From contig JAPTJF010000219.1 in assembly GCA_029339195.1 (NCBI GenBank), positions 34,136 through 98,135 of the forward strand: a DNA stretch of 64,000 nucleotides, written 5' to 3'. Positions 20,897 to 31,103 of the stretch are shown here, one piece after another. A model generated the notes under the pieces. It searched no databases. It was not told where the DNA came from and worked only from the letters and a program-made list of their open reading frames with translations. Source of the DNA: Micractinium sp. NFX-FRZ. Taxonomy: Eukaryota; Chlorophyta; Trebouxiophyceae; Chlorellales; Chlorellaceae. Within the stretch, counting starts at the first letter, position 1. The number at the start of each line of letters is the position of its first letter. Made by a program: the position numbers and the translations under genes.

Positions 20897-22526
20897 AGGC
20901 GGCTCCTAGGGCTGGGAGGGGCCGCTAAGAAGGAGCTGCAAGCACCTTGGCCAAGATTTCGTGGCCGCCACTGAATGACGGGCTAAGACGCCAGGGGTAG
21001 TAGGCTGCACCGCCTTGACGGTTGTCGGAGGCGCCCCGAAAGGCTGCGCACACAGCCGGTGCGGCTCTCAACCGCTGCGCAAAGCTCAAAACCTCGTGAA
21101 GAACCAGAATCGCGGCCTCGAACGTGGGAATGGTGTTTGTGGGGCGACACGGGAGCCCGCGAGTTTGAAGGGCTGCGCTGCGCTGCACTGCGCTGCGCAA
21201 CGTCAGCACAGCGGGTGGCAGCGGCGGCCGGCAGCTCTACTTGCCAAGCATCCTCCACTCACTGGAACTTCCGCCTGCATGGCACCCTATCATCAGCAAT
21301 GAGACATTCTTACAGTTTGTGTCTCACGTGACTATCCGGAGAGAGGTTGTCGCCTCGGCTGCAAGCCGCAAGACTTGCGCCGCAAGTCGGCGACCCACCT
21401 GCGCCCTGCAAGCAGCCTATGCACCCTGGTCTCACCCTTGAGCGGAATGAAGATCATGTCTTTCCTGGCCATCCGTGTAAGATCCATTGGCATCAAGAAT
21501 ACCTTTTGCAGTGCCGCTGTCAAACGCGGAGAGATGTTTTTGTCGACAGCAGTGCTATGGTGAACATGTGGTGGGCAAGACCAACAGACGGCGTGCTCCC
21601 CGTGGTCTGAGGCTTGAGCACGGCTTGGCATCCCAGTCGGCCACGCCCAACGAGAAGTGACAAGCGTGGCTCAGCCGTGCATCTACGCTGACGTGTCACT
21701 CCTGCCTTGGCTCAGTGTGCCGAGGCAAACCCAGCAGTGCCGTAAGAGTGAACAGGCCCCGGCCCTGTGCTAGTTGCCCATCAAACTAGTGCATTTCTGG
21801 ATAATTGGTAGGCTGTGCGCCTGCCAGCCCCACAAGAATGCAGCTGCTTCTGCCTCCGGGGGCCGCCGCCGCCTGACCGCCGCACCGGTACAGGGCACCC
21901 ATATATTCACCGACCCTCCTCCACGGCAGTCATAGCAACACTGACAGCCCTTAAGGCGTTGGGAGAGGCGGAAACATCACGTGCCGCACGTGAAGCCAAT
22001 TAGGCATCGCTGGCACTCGGCTGAGATCCTGCAGGACCGCATGCGCGACAACAGTCGCCATGTTCAGGGCGTGAACATCTTACGCTACAATTGTGCAGCG
22101 CTGGCGCACCCCTGCAACAGCTTCAGCTCTGGGCAGCGAGGCGGAAGTGCTCGACTCACCCGGCTCAGCAACTCCCGGCCCCCTTTGACACCCAGGGAGG
22201 TCTGGTATCCGTGTAGGGCTCCTGCCGGCGGCCTGCGCCCACTGGACCCCTCCGCAGCCGCCAGCCCGTCGGCCTGAGCTGCAGAAGGGCCACCTTGCTC
22301 CTGCGTCGCGCTTTGCGCGGCCTGTTAGCATGTGCTAGGCTGCCGCAGCGCACCTAAAGGTGAGCGCGCGCGCCGAAAACTGGGCTCCTCAGCCTGCCAG
22401 CCGCCTGCTGCCGCCCCGCCCCATTGCCGGGCGCACCCCTCAGGCGGCCCAGCCCCCGTGCTGTTGCCCCTCTTTCCGATCACTGCTGTGTGCACGCCAC
22501 CCACTACCTCAGGCAGTGGCGCCGCA
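20897..22526. other. Divergent intergenic region (PP2-A10-like / kinase promoters)
   Basis: About 1.6 kb between divergent start codons. It holds only short open frames with no family motif and a GCTGC-rich stretch at 21173-21202. It is presumably the promoters and 5' UTRs of both genes. Confidence 0.5.
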
Positions 22527-25500
22527 ATGGGGTGCTGTGTGTGCGGGTCAGAAGATTTTGATGAGGGGTGGCAGCGGTGGGACGACCACCCCGCGCGGCG
22601 GCAGTGGCACGTGATCAAAGACCTGGGCTCAGGGGCCATGGCACAGGTGGGGGGGTCCAGTTGATGCCTTGGAAGCCGACTTCTAATGCGGGTGCTGGGA
22701 GTGCGGCAAGCGCGGGCAGGCCAGCTGAAGCAAGCACTGCCATAGGAGGGTGCTGAGTCGCCCCCGCTGGTTTGCATGTTGCACCTCCCGGCACGCCGCT
22801 GCCTGCTGGATTCCTTGCCGTCACTCCCTGCCTGCCTGCGCACGCCGCTGCTGCCGCACTTGCAGGTGGTGCTGGCGCAGCACCGCGAGAGCGGGGAGAT
22901 GGCGGCTTTGAAGGTGGTGTGGCTGCAGAGCCCGGCGGTGATTGACGACCCGGAGCACCTCGCGCTGCTGCAGCGGTGCGCACGCGGGAGGCTGCCACGT
23001 GGGCTGCCGCTCCCGCTGCTCCTGCTGTTTTCTGAGGGACGCATGCGCTGCCACCACCTGATGTTTCTGCGCTTGTGTTCGTGCACGGCGCACCCAATCA
23101 GGCATTTGACAGGCTGTCGTGTGCTGTCCATCTGGCCTATTGCCCCACCCCCCCCATGCACGGCGTCTGATGTGCTCTCAGCGCTTGCCAACCCGACAGG
23201 CTTACTGAAGGGCCTCTCACCCCACCCAACATGTGCACCTCGTCTCGTGGTCTGTACACTTGTTACTTACTTCATACAAGCAGTTGGACCTGCTGTCCAT
23301 GCTGCCCCCGGCGCTGCCCCACAGCGTGCTCATGATGATGCGCGCCTCTCTGCTCACGCCCCGTGATGCTGTGCAGGGAGTCGGACCTGCTGTCCATGCT
23401 GGACCACCCCAACGTCGTGGAGTGCAAAGACGTCGTGCGCTCGCCCAAGCAGCTCGTCATCGTGCTCGAGTGGCTGCGGTGAGTGAGCGATGGCATGTGC
23501 CGGGTGCATCAGGCACCAGGGATGTTCGGATGCTGCCGTGTGGAGCTATTGGTGGCGCGAGCCTGGTGCATCAGTAGCAAAGGATGTTAGATGCTGGTCG
23601 GTCGCCTGCTTGAGCCGCGGCTGCGGTACAGCATCTATGCTGCATGTTCTTGTGCTTGCTGCTGGCTTCTTTCTTGCCCACTTGCAGCCAGCGGCGGCCA
23701 GGCGATTGCCTGCCTGGACGAGCTGGGCCCGCACTGCAGCGCCCTCCACGCATGTGTTGTGGTCCTTGCTTCTTGAAACACACACCCACACGCCACCCCC
23801 TGTGCCTGCCTGCAGCGGCGGCCAAGTGATTGACCGCCTGCACGAGCTGGGCCTGCAGTACAGCGAGCAGCAGGCGGCGGCCATCTTTGTGCAGGCGGCA
23901 GAGGCGGTGGCGCACCTTCACGAGTACCGAGTGCTGCACAGGTGGGCCTGGGCGGGCGGAGGTGCACGCTCTTCTGGAGAGGTGCACACGGACAGTGCGG
24001 ATGGGGGCGCCACTTCTAATCCAGCAAATTGACCTTGCTCCTTGTTAAGTTTACCAGCACCTGCGGGCCTGCGCTGAGGCATCGGCGGAGGCCAAGGCAA
24101 CGCTCTCCAGTCAGGCTCATGCCACTTGATTTCTGTGGCGTCACTAGTACCATGCGCGTGTCCCTATCAGTGTTCCCATGACGGTTCCTACTAGATCGTT
24201 CACATCACGAGTGTTCCACATCTCTGTTGCAGGGACATCAAGCCGGAGAATGTCATGTTTGCCGAGCCGCCCGCAGAGGCCAAGGCGGCGCCCCTCACAG
24301 CGGCGCAGCTGCAGGCGGGGCGGCCAGCGGCCGCGGCGGGCAAGGGCGGGCAGAAGGCGGGGGGGCAGAAGATGCCGGTGGTGAAGCTTGTGGACCTAGG
24401 GATGGCCTGCCTCTATGACCCGGCAAAGCCAGTGACAGGTGGGGCGGGTGGGCGGCCCGGCTGAGGTGGCTGCTGCGAGGTGCGGGCAGTAAGCTGGAGT
24501 GGCAGGGAGGGCAGCGTGAGGGGGGCCCAGGAGGCTGCGAGGGGCGTGGCGAGCGTGGGTACGTTTTGCTGGTTTGAGGAGAGGGTGCCTGTGAGTGAAG
24601 CTGCGGTGTGAGGCTGGTTGGTGTGGGAAGATGCTGTGCCGGGTGGCAGGGCAGGTGGGGGGGAGTCGAGGGGTGGACGAGGGTGGATGAGCTTGGAGGG
24701 TTGAAGGGCACGGGGTGGGGCGGGGCGCACAGCATGCGGGTTCACGGTTGCCCTCGCCCTCGGCGCAGCACAGCCCCCCGTGCCGCTCCCCACCCGGCAT
24801 TGGTGTGCTGCCATGGCAGCCGCCGGCCAGCCCTGCCCTGTGTCAAACTGCCTGCGACCTGCCGTCATCCGTCCTCCACCCTGCCCCCCTTTTCAACAAC
24901 CTGCTTTCCGTGCATCCGTGTGCCAACGTGCAGGCCCCCTGGGCTCACCCGGCTTTGTGGCCCCAGAGATCATTGCGGGCGCCCCCCACGGCCCGCCCAT
25001 GGACGTCTTTAGCCTGGGTGTCCTCCTCTTCATCATGCTGGTGTGTGGCCAGTATGTGTGACCAGTGTGTGTGAAGTAGTGTGTCTATGTGCATGCGTGT
25101 GTGTGCTGTTGAGGGATGTGCTCGTCGGCACCATGCTAGTGCGCCCGCATGGGTGTGTACGCGCGCGTGTGTGCGTTGGGTGCCGGGTGCCGGGTTCTGC
25201 TGTTCACCATCAAGCATCAACACGAGAGAGCTTAACACCTGCACCACCGCCTGCCCTGATGCACCTGCAATGTGCCCACCCTTCATGTGTGTGTGTGTGT
25301 GTGTGCTCTGCAGGTGGGGCGCAAGCCCTTCAACATCAAGGAAAGCGAGAACCTGCGGTACGCGCTGACGCCGCTGCCCGAGGCGCCCGGCCTCAAAGAC
25401 CCACGGTGAGGATACGTGCTCTGGGCTGCTGCTTTGGGGGTTATGCATCCTGGTTCTCGGAAACAAATCGCATGCGGGTGGGTGGGGTTCGGAGCCCTGC

Positions 25501-28500
25501 TGTGCTGTGCTGTGCTGTGCTGTGCTGTGCTGTGCTGTGCTGCTGCTTTCTGGGGTGTTCAGCCTGATGGCCGCAAACACAGCGCACTCGGTGGGGGTTG
25601 GTGGGGGGCGCGCGGTGGTGTCGCAAGGCGAGGCACACACACAGTGGGCGGTGTTGTGGTCGAGGTGCCGTGACTGGCAGGGTGGGCCGGGGCCTGGGAG
25701 CGGATGCTGGCGGGCCTACTTGCTTACCCGCACCACATTTCACCCTGTCTCATGTGCCTGACCTTCCCTGCCCCTGCAGCTGGCTGGACCTCTCCCCCGA
25801 CGCCAAGCACCTGCTCATGGGCATGCTGGCCTACGACCCGGCCCGCCGCCTCACCATGCAGCAGGTGCGTCGTGCAGCAAGCCACACCCGTGGCCGTCCC
25901 GTGGGCTGCCTGCTCCTGGCCTGGCTGACGCCTGGATTGGTTGCCCTGCTCTGAATCTGAACGCTCTCCTGTGTGTGTCTCACCTGACTGCTCTCATGCC
26001 CGGCCATCCTCTTGCAACGTACTTGGGCCCAGCTGTGCGCCGCCCCCAAACCCTGTCTAACCCCTCCTCCCCCCCCCCCCGCGCACCCCCTCATCCCGCT
26101 CCCCCCGCTCCCCCCCGTTGCAGGTGCTGGAGCACGAGTGGGTGGTGAGCCGCGGCGGCATCCTGCCGCGCCCGCTGGGGCGGGACGTGGTGTATGGCGC
26201 CGCCACGGTGGCATCCATCCGCCGGCTGCGCAACCTGTGCGGAGGTGCGGCTGGCTGCCTGTGGATTCAAGGGGTGTCTGCCTGGTCTTCATAGTGCCCA
26301 CGGCAGTATTGCTGGCCTGCTGCAGAGCGGGGTGCCGAGCGGGAGGCGAGGGGGTGCGCCAAGGGGCTGGCCACCCAATGACTCTGTCGCTAACCCCTGC
26401 CCCCCGCCCTCCCCACACCACTCACACCATGCGTGCCCGCCTTTGCCTGCCATTCCCATGCCCTCCCCCCCTTCTGTGCAGGCGTGGTGGCGTTCAACCG
26501 TGCGGCGGCGGCGTCGGGCGCCGCCAAAGCGGACGGCAAGGCTGGCAGCAAGTCTGCCGAGGGCAGCCAAAAGGTGGCCATGCCGGGCGACAGCGCAAAA
26601 GACGCCTACCTGCGCCGCCTCAAGCAGTCCCAGAGGTGGGCACGAGTTGGGCTGTAGGGCGGTGCTGGGCATGCTGTGCAGCGCTGCGCGTGGCACGCCG
26701 GGGAGAGCGATGCACCCGAGAGGGGCGGTTGCTGCGTGCGCTCAGAGGGGTGCCTGGCTGCTGGGTTTGCTGCAAACATCGGGCGGGCCTGCTGCTATCG
26801 TTGGTGCCTCCTTGCCCGCCCCTCTGCCCGCCTGCCCGCCTTGTCACCTGTCTGCCCTGCCTGCCCGCCTCCCCACCTGACCACCCGTCTGCCACATGTG
26901 CCTGTCTGCCGGCCTGCCCACCCTATTTGCCATGGCTCCGCTCCCTCCCGCAGGCTTGACGCCAGCTCGCGGCGGGGCAACGCGATGCACCGCTTTGCCA
27001 CGAGCCTGGCCAGCAGCGCGTATGCACGCACGCACGACGCGGGCGGGTCCATCAACCCTTCAGGCACGCCCCGCCCTGCCTGCTATTGCCTGCTACCCGG
27101 GGTGCAAAAGTCAACGTGTCATACTGTGCCTCAAGGCTCTTTGCCTGCCCGCCTTGCCTGACTGGCACTGTGCTGTAGGCATTGCATGCCATGCAAGCGT
27201 GTGCCTGCCCGTCTCCCTGCCGTGCCGCGTCCCCCTCCCGGGCCCTGCCCGCCTCACCCCGCCCCTCCCACCCTGCCCCGCCTGCCATGCAGCCGACATC
27301 AGCAACCGGGCCGGCCGGGCCTTCTTTGCAGGGGCCGATGCCGCGGGTGCAGGCGCACAGGCGGAGGGCAGCGTCAGCGCTCGGAAGCTGGGCGGGCTGG
27401 GGGGCCTGGGCTGGAGGCGGGGCTCCTCCCAAGGGGCGCGCATGGGCGGCTCTGTGCGCGGCGGCTCGCTCCATGGGTGGGTGCCCTGGGTGATGCTTCC
27501 ATGGGTGGTGGGAGGGAGGGGTTGGCTGGCTAATCATGCACGTACACATGGGGCCCGAGCCAGTTCCAGTGCTGTCCATGTGTGGGAGTGGCGCCACGCA
27601 AGCCTGCCAGCCTGGCATGATTCGGCAGCAGCCTTCCCGTGTGGGGTTGCATCTCTATACAGAGGCCGCTGGCTACCACCCCTGCCTGCCTGCCCCACCT
27701 CCCCGCCTCCCGTCCTTGACCCCAGCAGGCAGCAAGCCGACCCGTCCTCCTCCCGCCGAAACCGGTTCAACGCGCTGCCCAACGGCATGCCCCGCGCCGG
27801 CACGACCATCATGCTGAGGTGAGCACAGTGGACAGGGCGGGGATGGTGGCCTGGGGAGCCAGGAAGATGTAGAGGTCAGAGGAGCGGGCAGGGTGAGCGC
27901 TGAACCGCTGCCTCACACGCTACGCCGCTGCTGTTGCTGCTGCTGCTGCCTGCCGCCGTACACGCTGCTGACTGCTGCGCTCGTGTCATAACCCACCACA
28001 CTGGCTGCGGCGACGTGAACGGAGCCTCCCGCCGCCGCCGCTGCTGCTGCTGCTGCTGCTGCTCTACACTCACTACTGCCGCCACTGTCGTCCTGGTTCC
28101 GCGTCCTCTGTTCCCTGTTGCTGCAGCGAGATGGACCGCGCCTCCAGCCGCTCGCTGAGCCGGAAGGGCAGCGGGCGGGGCGCGCCCTTGGACCCCTGGG
28201 GCGCCCAGCCGGCGCCGCAGCAGGAGGGCAGCACACGTGGCGGGGAGGCGGGCCTGCAGCGCCGCCCAAGCACGCTGCAGCTGCTGGGTGCCGCGGCGAG
28301 GGCGTACATCGACGCCAGCACGCACGGCAGCCGGCGGGGCGGCACGGCATTTGCTGCCGCCGCCGCAGCCGCAGCCGCTGCTGCGGGCAACAGCAGCGGC
28401 AGCGGGGGCAGCAGCGCACTTCGGCAGGTCGCTGATGATAGCAGTGTCGGCCGGCGGCAGCGCCAGCAGCAGCAGCAGCAGCAGCTGGGGGCAGGGCCGG

Positions 28501-29514
28501 CAGGGCTGCCGCAGCAGCTGAAGGCCGTTTTGGACAGCAGCGGGGAGAGCGGCAGCGGCAGCGCCGAGAACGGCAGCAGGCACAGCAGCGCGGGGGCGCC
28601 GGGCGACGAGGAGGGCCGGCGGCGGGGGGGCCTGGCGGTGGGCAGCAGCAGCGTGGGCGCCGCCCGCAGCAGCTGCGACAGCCTGCGCACCCCGCTGAGC
28701 GGCTCCGGCAGCCTGCGCACGGCGCAGCCGCCCTCGCCGCTGCCCGCGGGCAGCGCGGGCGCACCGCTCCTGGCGCCCCTCTCGCCCGCAGCCTCCACCG
28801 CCCCGCCCAGCGCGGCTGGCGGCAGCTCTTCTGGCCAGCGCAGCATGGACCGCCAGCTGGCAGATGCCCTGCAGCGTGCCTGCTCGCCTCCCCCTTCCGG
28901 CGGCGGTGCCGCCCCCTCCGGGCAGCGCAGCTTTGATGTGCCGGACAAGCTGCTGCAGGGGCTGAGGCCCCATGTGGTGGTCAAGCGCAAGAGCCTGGAC
29001 AATCCAATGCTGCCAGGTGGGCTGTTTGGGCACGGTTTGGTCACGCTGCGCGTGTTCGGGTGTTTGGGTGGGTGGGCGGCTGGCAGGGGAGGAAACCTGC
29101 ATGCGCCCAGGGTTGCACTGTGTTGCGTTGTGTTTGGGGAAGAGAGGTGCCACAGCCGGTGAGGCGTGATGCAGCACGGTAGCAGCATGGCTAAGCACCC
29201 CGGGTGTAATTGCCTTCACTCAGCCCACACTGCCGTGGCGTACATTACTGTGCCAAACACCCTCGCCTGGCCCGCTCGGCCCCAACCTACCTGTGCCCCG
29301 CCCTCCCCGCGCCAACCGCCCCCGCGCCAACCTTGCCTTGCTTGCAGGCTTTGCCGCCGCCGCCGCTGCCGCCGCAGCGTCGCCGCCCTCTGGGCGCACT
29401 TGGACCGAGATGCAGGCTGTGCTCAAGAAGGAGCAGACGCCGCGCACGAGCAGGGAGGGCACCACCAGCGGCACCCCCGCCACACGTGTGGTGCGCATCA
29501 AGCCCCTCCAGTGA
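22527..29514 (+). CDS. Ser/Thr protein kinase with N-terminal MGCC acylation motif and long low-complexity tail
   Basis: Fifteen exons: 22527-22646, 22866-22975, 23377-23478, 23816-23941, 24233-24438, 24934-25040, 25314-25405, 25780-25864, 26124-26244, 26482-26635, 26954-27063, 27293-27476, 27726-27818, 28127-29016 and 29348-29514. This gives 888 residues. It starts MGCCVCGSE: Gly2 fits N-myristoylation and Cys3/Cys4 palmitoylation, so membrane anchoring is likely. Kinase domain about 28-325: GSGAMAQV loop, ALKVV with Lys56, HRDIKPEN (about 152-159), VDLGMA replacing the usual DFG, FVAPEI and PMDVFSLGVLLF. It resembles CAMK/CDPK kinases but has no EF hands. The 550-residue tail is rich in Ser, Gly, Ala and Gln. 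Intron 11 begins with GC; exon 13 has a CAGCAG double acceptor. Echoes of exons 3, 4 and 14 lie in upstream introns. Confidence 0.85.
23279..23304 (+). repeat. Echo of kinase exon 3 start
   Basis: GGACCTGCTGTCCATGCTG occurs here in intron 2 and again at 23383-23401 in exon 3, 97 bases apart. Confidence 0.8.
23506..23600 (+). repeat. Direct repeat in kinase intron 3
   Basis: Two diverged copies of GTGCATCAG...GGATGTT.GATGCTG, one near 23506-23537 and one near 23566-23600. Confidence 0.7.
23684..23745 (+). repeat. Echo of kinase exon 4 start with acceptor
   Basis: Copy of the first 50 bases of exon 4, 124 bases upstream: GGQAIACLDELG against GGQVIDRLHELG. The frame closes soon after, so it looks decayed. 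Confidence 0.85.
25499..25541. repeat. (TGTGC)n microsatellite
   Basis: About eight perfect 5-base units in kinase intron 7. Confidence 0.95.
28005..28036 (+). repeat. Weak echo of kinase exon 14 start
   Basis: CTGCGGCGACGTGAACGGAG resembles the acceptor and start of exon 14 at 28120-28152, about 115 bases downstream. Confidence 0.5.
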
Positions 29515-30671
29515 ACGCCCCTCCAATGAAAGTTGGACTGGAAACCAGTGCAGTAGGGCAGCTGATGTGATGTGGCGCCAAGTGAGGAAGCCAGCCTGGC
29601 TGGCCGGCGCTCGATCGTGGCAGCGTGGCATGCTGTGCCTGCTGCCCTTCCCAGCCTCGCTCTCCCCCGCGTTTGTCAGGCATGCACGCCTTGTGCTGCT
29701 GGCCTCTCCCAGCCTCCACCCTCCCTCCCAGCTCCCCGCCTTTTCGTGTCCACACCCGGAAGCATTGCAGTTCTTTCCACCTAAGAACAGCCCTCATAAA
29801 CCCACATGACCTCCCGCCTGCTTTCATGCAGCACCTCTCGATTTTACCCCCAGCCCCTGCGACTGGCCCCGCCCGGCTGGCAAAGCTTTGACCCCTCTCT
29901 GCCTTTCCTTGTTGCAGCCGTGCTGCGCCGCCATACCCAACTGTTTTTTCTGTCGGTGTGCGCACACGCACGCCTCATCCCGGGCGCCACGTTGCCTTGC
30001 CATTCACCGCCCCATTGCTGGGTGGCCGCATCACCGCTCATGGGCCCGCTCCCACCGTTGCTTCGTCCATCCTCCCCGTTGCTTTCCAGCCGAATGCCTC
30101 CCAACGCATGGACCCGCAATCCCCAGTTTATGCCGCATGTGCTGACGGCGACCCCCGCTAGTGCCCCGTTTTCCCCTCCGGGTGGCTCGAATCTTGCACC
30201 TCCCTCTGGCTGTGCGGGTACCCTCTACAGCTGTACCCCCCCACCGCACACCCCAGCCTCTGCACCGGCATGCTTGCACCAACTCTGTCACCTCCCGCTG
30301 CGCAGGCGCGCCCTTCCTCCCGCCCGGCTACCGACACTAATCCCACCCACCCATTCATGCATGCATGCACCCATGCATGCAAATGCCAGCCTACCTGCAC
30401 TCCTGGCTGCCTGCCAGGCTTCAACGCCCCGACTTCAGAACACAATTGTACAAGACGAGTGAGAGCACTACGACAGATTACACCCTCTCTTGTTGAGTGG
30501 CACACAAACCCCGCCCTGTGTGCATTCCACATCTCCCTTGCCCTGCCCGCTCCATCTCCCAGGGTTCAAGTCCTGTTCAAACCGCACTTCGTTGGCCCCT
30601 CCCCTACCTGCATTGTTCACTCCCACAGACTGTCACTCGAGTGCCTCTAGGCATGCCAGTGCTGGTGCGTG

Positions 30672-30676
30672 TGTAA
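30672..30676 (+). terminator. TGTAA poly(A) signal, candidate
   Basis: First plus-strand TGTAA I found after the kinase stop codon, about 1.16 kb downstream. Confidence 0.4.
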
Positions 30677-30691
30677 TGCCCTTCCGTTGCG

Positions 30692-30696
30692 TTACA
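30692..30696 (-). terminator. TGTAA poly(A) signal, candidate
   Basis: Minus-strand TGTAA, about 410 bases past the phosphodiesterase stop codon. Confidence 0.45.
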
Positions 30697-31103
30697 GGGC
30701 AGCATCACTGGGGAGGTGCGCTTGCGCTGCAGCAGGCGGGGCGCACGAGCGCGCAGCCCGGCGGGGCGGGGTGGCTGTGTTGGGCACGGATGAAATGGTG
30801 GGGAGCAGTGGGGCCGGCCCCCGCAGTTCTGCAAGTGCACGAAGAAACAGTGGCTCCGACGGAGGGCCGGGAAAACAAAACAAGTACAAACAGGCATGGT
30901 GCGTGAGTTCTTGTTGTGGAGGAGTGGTGTGCATCAGTCGGCAGAGGTGTGTGCAGGTTATGTGTGTATGTGTTTTGTGTACCGTGTCCATGGGTGCCAG
31001 CTGTCGGGCAGGCTATCAGTGCTGATTGGCATGTTGGTTTCGACAGTCAAGTCAGGGTCAGTCGTGTTCCATCTGCGGCAGTTGTCGTCAGGGAGCCGAG
31101 CGG

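Larger units (their letters stand above)
29515..31103. other. Convergent intergenic region / 3' UTRs
   Basis: No gene recognised. The kinase and phosphodiesterase genes converge here. Candidate poly(A) signals on the two strands lie only 20 bases apart (30672 + and 30692 -). Confidence 0.5.

Noticed and set aside
21332..21631. 99-codon minus-strand open frame in the PP2-A10/kinase intergenic region
   Set aside because: No homologous motif, no splice partners and overlapping plus-strand frames of similar quality.
27876..29219. 447-codon minus-strand open frame
   Set aside because: Antisense shadow of the low-complexity kinase exon 14; composition is Arg/Pro/Cys noise.
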